Of a DNA stretch of 64,000 bases, positions 34,419-43,457 are shown piece by piece; positions within the stretch are counted from its first letter, which is position 1, and the number at the start of each line of letters is the position of its first letter. A model generated the notes under the pieces. It did no database searches and had not been told where the DNA came from. It was given only the letters and a program-made list of their open reading frames with translations. The DNA lies in contig DASZQR010000010.1 of assembly GCA_035549555.1 (NCBI GenBank), positions 372,001-436,000 of the forward strand, given 5' to 3'. The position numbers and the translations under genes are program-made. The DNA comes from Patescibacteria group bacterium. GTDB taxonomy: Bacteria > Patescibacteriota > Microgenomatia > UBA8517.

Positions 34419-35749
34419 TCTTGAACTCCTTCAGAAATATTTTTGGTGTAAACATAATTCTCTTTTATCCAATCAGTAATCATTTTTGGCTGATATGTCC
34501 CTATATCATACCAATTTCCATTTTGAGGCGCTGCCCAAAAAATCGCAGACGGTTTATTTGTGTTAAAGCTTTTAATAACACTTTCCTGAACTCCTGGAAT
34601 TTCTAAATACCACCCGAAATTATCAAGCCAGGGCTTATTTGGAAATCTATCTGAAAAAGCATAAATATCGCTATTTAACCCTAATAAATAAATTGGCTTA
34701 TTTTGCAGAGAATCTCTTTGTACCGTTTTAGCCAATATTTCATCACTACTCCAAAATCTGCTCCCTCTAAATTGCAAACTTCTAATATTAATAATCAAAA
34801 CCAAAATAGGAATTAAAAATAATAGATAATAATTAAAATTAATTTTTGAAGACAAATAAATAATTAAAATAACAAAAAAAGCAATTGCCGGTTGTAAATG
34901 AAAAAAGGAAAACCTGGGATAAAACCCAATTATTCCTGCAAGAAAAAATGAGGAAAGTAAATAAAATTCTTTTTTTCGTTTCACTTGTTTAAAAGATTTT
35001 GTCAGTATTAACAAAATCGAGATAATTAAAATAAATAATAAAATACCTTCTCGCGCTGTCGGCAAAAGTTGGACATATCCGGGAAACTTTGTCCAATATT
35101 TACTTGGGTAAATTATCGTCCAATTTATAAAATCTTTTAGAGAGGTTTGCATTATTAAAGAAAATAAAAACGGTAAAATTATAATCGTGATTCCAAATAT
35201 ATATTTAAAAATATTTTTCACATCTTTTTTAAACAATAAACAAAAGCCGACAATTCCTAAATAAAAAATTCCAGTCTGTTTTGTTAAAACTGCTAACACT
35301 AAAATTAATCCCGTCAAAAAAAATCTTTTGTTTAAAAATAACAAAAATCCCCCCAGCAAAAACGGGCTCATAAATAAATCTGGCCAAACCATATTCCCTT
35401 CTAATATTGGCTGTAAAAATACATAGACCAAAACTCCGCAAACTGCTAAATATTCTTTCTTGGTTAATTTCTTTAAAATCAAAAATATTAGAAAATCATT
35501 AACCAAAAACCCAATCCAACCAAAAATCTCCAAAGCAATCAATTTATAACCAAATATTTTATAAACAACCGAAAGTAATACCACTAAAAGTGGCGGGTAA
35601 GCATGCACCATGTCTGAATAATTTATAAACCCATGATTAAGAAAATAAGGAAAACTGATCATTTCAGGCCAAGCAGTAAATTGCAATAAATTAAGAATAA
35701 TCAAATGCAGCCCTAAAATTAAAAGTAAATAAAAGCAAACTTTCTTCAT
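34400..35749 (-). CDS. GT-C-like membrane glycosyltransferase
   Basis: 449 aa, about 11 membrane helices with a ~100-residue C-terminal soluble tail. The first external loop has NHGFINYSDMVHAYPPLLVV (near 39-58), with a single aspartate in place of the D-E pair of PMT_2 enzymes. The Y-PPL element and the helix pattern fit a GT-C fold. It lies in the same minus-strand run as the GT4 and methyltransferase genes, its start sharing one base with the methyltransferase stop (TAATG). Likely uses a polyprenyl-phosphate sugar on the outer face. Confidence 0.75.
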   Translation of the reverse strand: MKKVCFYLLLILGLHLIILNLLQFTAWPEMISFPYFLNHGFINYSDMVHAYPPLLVVLLSVVYKIFGYKLIALEIFGWIGFLVNDFLIFLILKKLTKKEYLAVCGVLVYVFLQPILEGNMVWPDLFMSPFLLGGFLLFLNKRFFLTGLILVLAVLTKQTGIFYLGIVGFCLLFKKDVKNIFKYIFGITIIILPFLFSLIMQTSLKDFINWTIIYPSKYWTKFPGYVQLLPTAREGILLFILIISILLILTKSFKQVKRKKEFYLLSSFFLAGIIGFYPRFSFFHLQPAIAFFVILIIYLSSKINFNYYLLFLIPILVLIINIRSLQFRGSRFWSSDEILAKTVQRDSLQNKPIYLLGLNSDIYAFSDRFPNKPWLDNFGWYLEIPGVQESVIKSFNTNKPSAIFWAAPQNGNWYDIGTYQPKMITDWIKENYVYTKNISEGVQEWKLKK

Positions 35750-36450
35750 TAATTTTTCCTTCCCACCACTGTCATACTATCGCCCTCATCAAAAAAAGTT
35801 ACGAAGATATCGTAGGGGATATTTATGATATCTGTAAAAAATCTTCTTTTTTTTTGTGTCAATGCTTCCCAAATTTCTTTAAAAGGATCACTAAACTCGA
35901 AAATTCCCGATCTGCTTTCAAAATGAATAACTTCAAAATTATTTTTTTTAAATAGCTTTTGTAAACTCCTCTTTGTAAACTGGCTAACATGCTCTTTTGG
36001 TAGTTTATATGGCCATTTATCTTGCAATATTTTTGAGGCAATCCCTCCCGCATTAGGAACATCAACCAACAAAATCCCTCGAGGTTTTAAAATCTTATAA
36101 ATCTTCGCCACTACTTTTTCAGCATCTTTAACATGTTCTAAGGTATGATTCATAATCACTAAATCAAAATAATTTTTAGGCAAATTTGTTTTTTCAAAAT
36201 ATTCATTTATTATTTTATGTCCCTTTTTCTTTGCAATTTTATTGCTTTCAGATGGTTCTACTCCCCAAGTTTCAAATCCATCTTCTCTAAAGAGATCAAG
36301 CATTGCTCCAGTTGATGCACCAATATCAAGAACCTTTCCATTCTTTATATATTTTTTAGCTATCTCAAACCTTGTTTTGAAAATATTTTTAAAATGACTT
36401 TCATTTTCTTCATAAGTCTTATCGCGATGATATTTTTTGTAATTACTCAT
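35749..36450 (-). CDS. SAM-dependent methyltransferase
   Basis: 233 aa, class I methyltransferase. Motif I is VLDIGASTGAMLDLFRE (near residues 40-56), then WGVEPSESN after strand 2, and LVIMNHTLEHVKDAE as the region that follows, a pattern of UbiE/COQ5-like glycan methyltransferases. The C-terminal part is soluble. It overlaps the GT2 gene by 4 bp (ATGA). The acceptor is unknown; a sugar of the glycan or a lipid is likely. Confidence 0.88.
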   Translation of the reverse strand: MSNYKKYHRDKTYEENESHFKNIFKTRFEIAKKYIKNGKVLDIGASTGAMLDLFREDGFETWGVEPSESNKIAKKKGHKIINEYFEKTNLPKNYFDLVIMNHTLEHVKDAEKVVAKIYKILKPRGILLVDVPNAGGIASKILQDKWPYKLPKEHVSQFTKRSLQKLFKKNNFEVIHFESRSGIFEFSDPFKEIWEALTQKKRRFFTDIINIPYDIFVTFFDEGDSMTVVGRKN

Positions 36451-37250
36451 ATTCGTCTTTTAATTTTTTTAAGCGGTGTCTGTAGATACGCTTTTACTTT
36501 GAAACCCAATTGAGTATTTTCCCAATTATTTGGAACTATTTCAGGTTTTTCTCTAAAAAAAACCTCTGGAAAATAAAAATCCCCCGCAAATTCTATTCCT
36601 CTTTCATATTTCTTTTTTTTATCTCGCTGCATTACTTCAAAATCTTTAGTTGATCTTGTAAGATGTGTAGCGTGAACGTACGCTAAATCAAAAAACATTA
36701 TTTTAGACTCATCACGATTTTGTATCGGTAAACCATCACCATCAAAAAAGCCTTCTTTACCATAAACATCTCCAACGTGCAGTCCTGGAATATTTTTATT
36801 CATAAATCGAAGTGCAAAATGCCCTCGTCTTTTTCCAAACCGATACATTCCAGCATTCTCTTCCTGAAAATGAAACATGTCACCAATCAAATTGTAAGTT
36901 TTTACAACCACAGACTCATAAACTTTATTACTATTAATAAAACTGCTTATCTTTTTAATATTCTCATCCCACCAAACCTCATCCCCATCTAATATAAAAA
37001 CCCAATCTCCAATACTGTTGTCTAGCATTTGTTGACGCACACCACTATATTCTTCCGGGTCCACTCTACCAATCTGCTTAAAATGAATTTTATGAGGATA
37101 TCTTTTTATAATTTCCTCAATAATTTTTAGCGTTTGATCGGTACTCCCTGTGTCCCAAAGCAAAATTTCATCAACGTAATTTACAACAGAACCAACACTA
37201 TACCATAAAAAATTTTCTTCATTTTTAACCAATGTATTTATACTAATCAT
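36447..37250 (-). CDS. GT2 glycosyltransferase
   Basis: 267 aa from the ATG at 37250, which overlaps the flippase stop by 8 bp (ATGATTAG); the longer ORF to 37307 would run far into the flippase gene. It begins MISINTLVKNEENFLWYSVG, followed by LLWDTGSTDQTLKI and the metal site ILDGDEVWWDENI. This matches the GT2 group that opens with an N-E-E after the first strand. There is no membrane helix. The donor is unknown. Confidence 0.88.
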   Translation of the reverse strand: MISINTLVKNEENFLWYSVGSVVNYVDEILLWDTGSTDQTLKIIEEIIKRYPHKIHFKQIGRVDPEEYSGVRQQMLDNSIGDWVFILDGDEVWWDENIKKISSFINSNKVYESVVVKTYNLIGDMFHFQEENAGMYRFGKRRGHFALRFMNKNIPGLHVGDVYGKEGFFDGDGLPIQNRDESKIMFFDLAYVHATHLTRSTKDFEVMQRDKKKKYERGIEFAGDFYFPEVFFREKPEIVPNNWENTQLGFKVKAYLQTPLKKIKRRI

Positions 37251-38511
37251 TTTTAAATTTTCCAAAAACCCAAAATGCAGGAATAATAAAATTGGAAATA
37301 CTCCCAAATAAGATAGCTAACGCTGCTCCAGCTATACCAAAAATTGGTATTAAAACTAAACAAAAAATGGTAACAACAATTACATTCACAAGACTTATTG
37401 TTACAAAAAGTTTTGGATATGAAAAATAATAAATTGTGGTCATGTGCACTGGAATAGAAAAAAGGAAAACTACTTGAGCAACAAGTAAAACTATAAAGGG
37501 AACAAAACTTGCAAAATATTCTGGTTTATAGAAATGTCTTATAAAAAAATATCCAACAAAAATCCCTGAAACTATTCCCAACAAAGAAAGTACACCAACA
37601 AAAACCTGCAATTTTTTAAGATATTCAATCGCTTGTGTTTTATTGTTTTGCCCTGCAAGTTTTGGAGCAACAACTGTTCCTATTGCACCCACAAGCTGAG
37701 GAATAATACTAGATAAAGTGACTGCAACTGAATAAATACCAACAGCAGTAAGCCCTAAAATTCTAGTAACAAAAAAAATATCTAGTCTACTTGCTACCGC
37801 AGCAAGAATAGTAAATAACGCAACCCATTTATTATAATGGAAAAATTCTTGCAAAACTTTATTTTCATTTTTAACTCCCAAAAACCTGGGCAAAAACAAA
37901 AGCGAAGATATAAAAAATATTATCGGAGCAACTGTTTGAATAATTAAACCCGACTGTAATGCAAAGCTACCGGTAGCTAACAATATAGCCATAAAAACGA
38001 GTCTTGTAAAATTAGAGGAGATGTTAACTAAACCCCAGATATTAAATTTCTGAATCGCCTGCAAACTGCTAGTTGCAAACCCGAATAATAAAAGTCCTAC
38101 TGAAATAAAAAGTGACAGTCTAAGAGGTAAAATTAACGAACTGTTTTTAAAAAAATAAATTGCAAAAAAAGGAACCAAGAACCAGCCAATAACAACTACT
38201 AATACACAAACAACAATTTTTGTCTCAAACGCCAACTTTAAAAATCTTAAAGCCTTTTCCTTTTCTTTTTTTATATATTTTCCTACAAAATTTACAGTTC
38301 CAGTTTCCGTACCCACTACTGCAATATCAGTAACAAGTCCAGAAGCAGTTACAGCAACGCTAAATTCACCCAATGTTTTCGCGTCAAAAACGCGAGCTAC
38401 CCACCAAAAAAATACAAAACCCAAAATTCCATTTATTACAGTTGCTGTCGTAACAATTCCTGTATGACGAAAAGTTGCCGATCTAGTTATCGCGAGTATT
38501 TTTTCTCTCAT
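37243..38511 (-). CDS. Polysaccharide flippase (Wzx/MOP family)
   Basis: 422 aa, about 12 membrane helices and almost no soluble domain. It begins REKILAITRSATFRHTGIVT, then TTATVINGILGFVFFWWVAR, the usual N-terminal pattern of polysaccharide biosynthesis proteins of the MOP superfamily (PF01943). It should move lipid-linked oligosaccharide units across the membrane. It is the only flippase in the window and has no ABC transporter as an alternative, so it is the likely export step. Its start overlaps the GT-C gene by 29 bp. Confidence 0.88.
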   Translation of the reverse strand: MREKILAITRSATFRHTGIVTTATVINGILGFVFFWWVARVFDAKTLGEFSVAVTASGLVTDIAVVGTETGTVNFVGKYIKKEKEKALRFLKLAFETKIVVCVLVVVIGWFLVPFFAIYFFKNSSLILPLRLSLFISVGLLLFGFATSSLQAIQKFNIWGLVNISSNFTRLVFMAILLATGSFALQSGLIIQTVAPIIFFISSLLFLPRFLGVKNENKVLQEFFHYNKWVALFTILAAVASRLDIFFVTRILGLTAVGIYSVAVTLSSIIPQLVGAIGTVVAPKLAGQNNKTQAIEYLKKLQVFVGVLSLLGIVSGIFVGYFFIRHFYKPEYFASFVPFIVLLVAQVVFLFSIPVHMTTIYYFSYPKLFVTISLVNVIVVTIFCLVLIPIFGIAGAALAILFGSISNFIIPAFWVFGKFKND

Positions 38512-41074
38512 GCATATAAATTATAAACAAATAAACTATAATAATTAAAAGTAAAGTTAAAATCGAAAAATAAATTCCCCATCTTAAATATTCATCACCT
38601 CTAAAAGTTATTTTAAAATCTTTAAAATTCTGATCAACATAAAAACCATTGACAGCAGAATACATTGGTACACTTTGTTCATCGTTACCATTTTGTAAAT
38701 ACCAATTATTATTAAATGTATCAGTAAAAATTATCCAACCTGGTTTAGTAATCTCCCCACTGTAATTTTGTGATTTCTCCAAATTTAATATTTTTTGCAA
38801 ACTGGAAACATCTTTGCTTTTATCAATATTATAGTTTTGGAAATTGCCCAATAATTTATCGCTTAAATTGCTTGCATTATCCATTTCAGCTTGGGAAATT
38901 AAGGCTATCGTATTAACTGCTTGAAACCCGCCTTCATTTTGCAAATTCAGTGAATAACTCCCAGTACGAAGTGGAATCGGTCCATATTCTTGCCATTCGA
39001 AATCACCACTTTCTTTTCTATGTACCAGTTCCTCATCGTGGTTAAAAGTTAATTTCAAATCTGAAGAATCTACTCCCGACATCGTCCTAATCGCCAAATA
39101 ATAACTTCCATCAGCAGGTACTTTAAGACTAAAATTCAGTTTTTCATTTTTTACTGTTGAAAATGCAACACCTAAATTATAGTCAAACTCATGGGTGTCA
39201 ATATTGTTTTCTAAAAATTCATATTTCCACATTAAGTAATCGCTAGCCTTTCTTATTGCCCAGGTTGAATAATAAGAAGATGATGACGGAATAAAATCAT
39301 CTGAAAGGAAACTCATTTTTAAATCTTCAACTGTCTTGTTGTTAAATATAATAACAGCAGCACTTGATGCGACATTCTCTAAGCTGCTCACTGCAAATTT
39401 ACCATCTTCAGGGAATAAGAAACCTTCATTAGAAACAGAAAAATCCTTATCAATTAAACTAAGTTTCTGATAAATATCATCCCCGCCAATTACTACAAAA
39501 CTTTGATTAACCAAAAACTTATTTGGAAGAGTAGAACCATTCTCGTAAACAGGTATGTTTGTCCCAATATCTAATTTCTTTAAGCGTTTATCGGCGGCAA
39601 TCAAATTATTTAATCTATCCCAATCTTGTTGTTCTGTTTCACTTAAATTTCGAGATCTAGGATTGCCATTGAAAACCAAATATTTAATTCCAAAAAGCCT
39701 AAAAAAATCGAGATAAAGCGGATTATTAATAAAATTAAATTTATCACCAGTACCATTATTCATAGATGCAAATGGTCTAAAGTTCACTAGATCAGAGGCA
39801 GACAAAGCCTGATTATTGTTATTCGAAAACGAAAACGGTGAAATTTCATTAAACCAAGCATCCCTAAAAAAATCATTTTGAGCAACTAATGTGTTATAAA
39901 TTTTTTCATAATCGCCAATATCTATGTTTCTTCCCAAACTACCATTCATTTTCCCTACTACAACCTGCCATACCAAAAATAAAATAATTATGAAACCCAA
40001 AGCTTTTACAAGAAACGAATATTTATTAACTCTTCTAGATATCTCTTCGATAGCTACACCAATTAAAATGGATCCAAATAACAGAAGTGGAATAAAAAAT
40101 TTTGTAGAATCACGAAAAACACTTCCAAACTTATTATTTACAAAAAAACTATAAAAAAAACTAAATGGTGGAGTCTCTCCTTTTGCAAGAAAAGCAAAAA
40201 CCATCAAACACAAAGTAAGAAAAATTATCTTTTTGTTTTTTATTAAAAAAACCGGCAAAAAAACAAGAATCGGTATAATTACAAAATAAAAATAAACGGG
40301 AATTGTTTGCCCAAATTGATTTGTAGGCCAATTGGAAGAAGTTAAAAATAAAGTATTAAGAAAAGAAGTCGTTTGAAGCGATGCAACATCCGTACTAACT
40401 TCAGCAGACAATCTCAAAGCTGGAATTATCCAGTACATTGAGAGTCCGAGTAAACAAAGAGCCATTAAAATCAATTTTCCAATCTTTGCAAGTTTTTTCT
40501 CTTGAAGCAGCAACGCTGTCAGAAAGACTATCGCGGCAATCCTAAAATCAACAATTGTCAAAATAAAAGCTGCAACAAGACCTACCAAAAAACTACTACT
40601 TAAAATTAAAAAAAGTACTAACGGGAAAAGTCCATATGCCAAAACCACTCCGACTTGACCACCATCAATCAAAAGTAAAAAATATGTATTAATTAAATAA
40701 AACAAAATAGTGTAAAAACAAACTAAATTAGAAAATTTAAAATATTTTCTGACTAAAAGATAAATCCCCAATCCTCCAAACAATAAAGATGGAAAATAAA
40801 ACAAAACACGAAGTATTACATCATTTGAAAAATGTAAAAAATGACCAAGAGCTCCATAAATAAACATTAAAGGATAAATCCATAAAAACAAATTCACATT
40901 TCCTAACGCATTACCCCTTGAAGTCCAAGCACTCGGAAAGTAAAGAAGCTCTTTAAATCCTTCGTTATAAAAGTAAGGGGCATCACCAAAAACAAGATGG
41001 CCATTCAAAAAAAACTTATGAAAAACAGTTCCTAAGCCAATTAATAAAATAATAAAACTAATTTTTTTCCACAT
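38483..41074 (-). CDS. Large GT-C-like membrane protein with beta-rich C-terminal domain
   Basis: 863 aa from the ATG at 41074; the longer ORF starts at a TTG at 41098. The first ~400 residues hold about 12 membrane helices and an external loop after helix 1 (NGHLVFGDAPYFYNEGFKEL), in the style of AftD/DUF3367 or YfhO membrane proteins. Residues about 400-840 are extracytoplasmic and beta-rich, with a carbohydrate-binding-like stretch (YYLAIRTMSGVDSSDLKLTF), and a final membrane helix near the end. PGWIIFTDTFNNNWYLQN near the C-terminus carries the F-x3-W pattern shared with the 43456 and 45677 proteins. Sugar transfer is inferred, not shown. Confidence 0.7.
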   Translation of the reverse strand: MWKKISFIILLIGLGTVFHKFFLNGHLVFGDAPYFYNEGFKELLYFPSAWTSRGNALGNVNLFLWIYPLMFIYGALGHFLHFSNDVILRVLFYFPSLLFGGLGIYLLVRKYFKFSNLVCFYTILFYLINTYFLLLIDGGQVGVVLAYGLFPLVLFLILSSSFLVGLVAAFILTIVDFRIAAIVFLTALLLQEKKLAKIGKLILMALCLLGLSMYWIIPALRLSAEVSTDVASLQTTSFLNTLFLTSSNWPTNQFGQTIPVYFYFVIIPILVFLPVFLIKNKKIIFLTLCLMVFAFLAKGETPPFSFFYSFFVNNKFGSVFRDSTKFFIPLLLFGSILIGVAIEEISRRVNKYSFLVKALGFIIILFLVWQVVVGKMNGSLGRNIDIGDYEKIYNTLVAQNDFFRDAWFNEISPFSFSNNNNQALSASDLVNFRPFASMNNGTGDKFNFINNPLYLDFFRLFGIKYLVFNGNPRSRNLSETEQQDWDRLNNLIAADKRLKKLDIGTNIPVYENGSTLPNKFLVNQSFVVIGGDDIYQKLSLIDKDFSVSNEGFLFPEDGKFAVSSLENVASSAAVIIFNNKTVEDLKMSFLSDDFIPSSSSYYSTWAIRKASDYLMWKYEFLENNIDTHEFDYNLGVAFSTVKNEKLNFSLKVPADGSYYLAIRTMSGVDSSDLKLTFNHDEELVHRKESGDFEWQEYGPIPLRTGSYSLNLQNEGGFQAVNTIALISQAEMDNASNLSDKLLGNFQNYNIDKSKDVSSLQKILNLEKSQNYSGEITKPGWIIFTDTFNNNWYLQNGNDEQSVPMYSAVNGFYVDQNFKDFKITFRGDEYLRWGIYFSILTLLLIIIVYLFIIYMHERKNTRDN

Positions 41075-41213
41075 AAAATAATTTAAATAAAATTGCAATT
41101 ATCAGTAAATAAAAAATCCAATTTACAATTCTAATTGCAACTCCAGGGTGATTTAAAAAGAGAAGTAGAGAAATGAACAAAAATCCTACTACAAAAAATA
41201 AATACAACTTCAT
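41058..41213 (-). CDS. Short two-helix membrane protein
   Basis: 51 aa, a complete ORF from ATG at 41213 to TAG at 41058-41060, filling a divergent gap that otherwise looks empty. It has two hydrophobic segments (LYLFFVVGFLFISLLLFL, 3-20, and IVNWIFYLLIIAILFKLF, 29-46) separated by NHPGVAIR. It overlaps the start of the large GT-C gene by 17 bp, so the two are probably translated in one message. The hydrophobic pattern and coupling support a real small protein. Function unknown; it may be a subunit of the membrane enzyme. Confidence 0.6.
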   Translation of the reverse strand: MKLYLFFVVGFLFISLLLFLNHPGVAIRIVNWIFYLLIIAILFKLFYVEKN

Positions 41214-41245
41214 ATATTGCAAAAATTATACTAGAATTACAGCAA

Positions 41246-41983
41246 ATGTACGAGGGTAAAACTGTGTCAGTTGCAATCGCAACATACAGAGAGAAAAAAA
41301 CAATTAAATCAGTACTCGATAATTTTTATAAAACTAACTTTGTAGATGAAATAATAGTAATAGACAATAATGCAGAAAAAGGCACCTACAAAGAAATTAC
41401 AAAATCGACACCTTTCAAAAAAGGAATCGTAAAAATATATTACGAAAAAAAACAAGGATATGGTTACGCATATAAAACTGCAATTAAAAAAGCTTCATGT
41501 GACTATATCGTTATATGCGAAGCAGATGGTTCCCTGAAAGCAAGCGACATAGAAAAATTTTTAGTCTACTCACGAGATTTCGATGTTGTACTTGGCACCA
41601 GAACTAGCCAAATCGGCTCTCTTTCCGGAACGGGGATGGGTATCATAAGAAAATTCGCCAATGTTTTAGAAGCAAAGACAATCGAAATATTATTCAACAG
41701 CGTTGCACTGACAGATGTTGGCTGCACCTATAAATTGTTTAAGAAAGAGGCACTTAAAAAAAACATTTCAAAATGGAGTAATAACGGAACAGCTCTATTT
41801 AATACCGAACTGACGCTTCATGTAGTTACACAAAATTTGAAGTTCGTCGAAATTCCCATAAGTTATACAAAGAGTACGAGAAAATCCGCAATCGTTGGTA
41901 GATGGTGGCAAACAATTAATTGGGCAATAGTTATACAAATTTATATATTCTATTTTTTTATTAAACAAAAATTTAATTTTTGA
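41246..41983 (+). CDS. GT2 polyprenyl-phosphate sugar synthase (DPM-like)
   Basis: 245 aa. It has TVSVAIATYREKKTIKSVLD, EIIVIDNNAEKGTYKE, the metal site VICEADGS and VLGTRTSQIGSLSGTG, followed by CTYKLFKKEAL. The layout is that of dolichol-phosphate-mannose synthase type GT2 enzymes. The C-terminal WAIVIQIYIFYFF is a possible membrane anchor. Such enzymes charge a polyprenyl phosphate with a sugar, the donor used by GT-C enzymes, of which there are many here. TATACT (41227-41232) lies 13 nt before the ATG. It is plus-strand between two minus-strand genes, overlapping the next one by 11 bp. Confidence 0.85.
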   Translation: MYEGKTVSVAIATYREKKTIKSVLDNFYKTNFVDEIIVIDNNAEKGTYKEITKSTPFKKGIVKIYYEKKQGYGYAYKTAIKKASCDYIVICEADGSLKASDIEKFLVYSRDFDVVLGTRTSQIGSLSGTGMGIIRKFANVLEAKTIEILFNSVALTDVGCTYKLFKKEALKKNISKWSNNGTALFNTELTLHVVTQNLKFVEIPISYTKSTRKSAIVGRWWQTINWAIVIQIYIFYFFIKQKFNF

Positions 41984-43457
41984 AAATATAAGCAGTAAAA
42001 CCACCTTCTCTAATTATGTTTTTGTAACCTGTTTCATCGATAGCAAATCTCGACTCGTTAATGACAACTTTATATTTTGTATTCTCTAGATTTCCAACAG
42101 GCAAAAGCCAAGAAAATTGCTTATCTGCAATATTATCTTCCGGAGCCCTCCCGTAAATTGTGAACAAATACCCCCACCCAGCTGTTCCTTGACATGGCCC
42201 GCCCATCTCTTGCAAACTAAAACTCGAGTTGCCAACAATTTGCATAACATCACTTATCATTTTTCTTTTTGTAGCCAGACCGAACTCTCCACTTGCGCTA
42301 AAAATTGTAAAAACATTAAATATTACGAAACACAAAATCAAAAAATAAAATACGTATCGAAATAACCTATTTAAGTTTGCAATTGTATAGGCAACAATAA
42401 TGAAAAAGATCGGAAAAAAACCAAGTAAATAATATTCAACAGAACCTACAGAAGACAGAAAAATAAAAGGTATTAAATAAGCTAAACTAAAAACAAAAAT
42501 TAGCCTCTTTGCTTCATTTTTCCAGAAATCTTTCTTCAAAAAATAAATTATTAGTAAAATCAAAGCAATGCATATAATAATCCAGGAAGCTTTTGTAGAA
42601 TTATTATTAGGCAATGTGTTACAAGGATATAAAATTTCATCAGTATTAGTTTTCCCAGGCGCAAGATAAAAAAGTCTGCTTGTTGCTTTTGTCAAAGTCT
42701 GAATTCTAATAAACATGTTTGTTTGATTTTTATTTTTTCCGAGCGCTTGAAAAACTCTAATCGGAGCAGTGAAGTCACTCCAATTATGAAAGTAATTAAA
42801 AACAATTAGCGGTGAAATAACTGTCAAAAATGTCAGGAAAGATAAAACTAAAATCTTAATATTCCAAGTTTTTTTATGTGTTATTCCCCAATAAATGGCT
42901 ACAAAAACAACCAACACCATTGACAAATGAATATGAAAAACAATTCCATACAAAAAAGCAAAGACAATCCACCAGTACTTCGAATGACGCGTGTTGTAAA
43001 TAGAAATAATCATAGCCATCGACAAAAAAGGAACTGCAGTTGGATACGGCTGCTGATCGTAATAAACAACAAGAGCAGAAACTGCATAAAGAATAGATGC
43101 AATAATTGCTGTCTTCCTACCGAAAAGTTTATTAGCGAAAAAATAAATTAGAACACAGGCAGCAACTCCAAAAAGACAAGCAATCAATCCCCAAACAAAA
43201 GGGTTTCCGTTAAAAAGCCACATGAAAGGCACCAAAAAGTAATTCAACCCAGGCCCCATATAAAAATCAAATCCAAGAGCGCTAACTCCAATCCAAATAA
43301 TATGAAAATTACTAGTCAATGTTTTTGTAATGTAAAGTACATATTCTTCATCTGGAGTAAAAACCATTAACTTATTTAAAGTAAAAACACGAAGAACAAA
43401 TGCTGTAACAATAATAATTAAAAATGATAAACTGATTCGAAAATTTTTAAATTTCAT
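41973..43457 (-). CDS. GT-C glycosyltransferase (GT39/PMT_2 type)
   Basis: 494 aa from the ATG at 43457; a GTG at 43481 is also in frame. About 11 membrane helices. The first external loop has VFTPDEEYVLYITKTL (near 32-47), where D-E is the expected catalytic site, and VYYDQQPYPTAVPFLSMAMI further on. The C-terminal ~90 residues form a soluble tail containing GGPCQGTAGWGYLF. Its start codon overlaps that of the divergent gene in the sequence CATG. The sugar is unknown; the outer-face transfer is inferred from the fold. Confidence 0.87.
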   Translation of the reverse strand: MKFKNFRISLSFLIIIVTAFVLRVFTLNKLMVFTPDEEYVLYITKTLTSNFHIIWIGVSALGFDFYMGPGLNYFLVPFMWLFNGNPFVWGLIACLFGVAACVLIYFFANKLFGRKTAIIASILYAVSALVVYYDQQPYPTAVPFLSMAMIISIYNTRHSKYWWIVFAFLYGIVFHIHLSMVLVVFVAIYWGITHKKTWNIKILVLSFLTFLTVISPLIVFNYFHNWSDFTAPIRVFQALGKNKNQTNMFIRIQTLTKATSRLFYLAPGKTNTDEILYPCNTLPNNNSTKASWIIICIALILLIIYFLKKDFWKNEAKRLIFVFSLAYLIPFIFLSSVGSVEYYLLGFFPIFFIIVAYTIANLNRLFRYVFYFLILCFVIFNVFTIFSASGEFGLATKRKMISDVMQIVGNSSFSLQEMGGPCQGTAGWGYLFTIYGRAPEDNIADKQFSWLLPVGNLENTKYKVVINESRFAIDETGYKNIIREGGFTAYIFKN

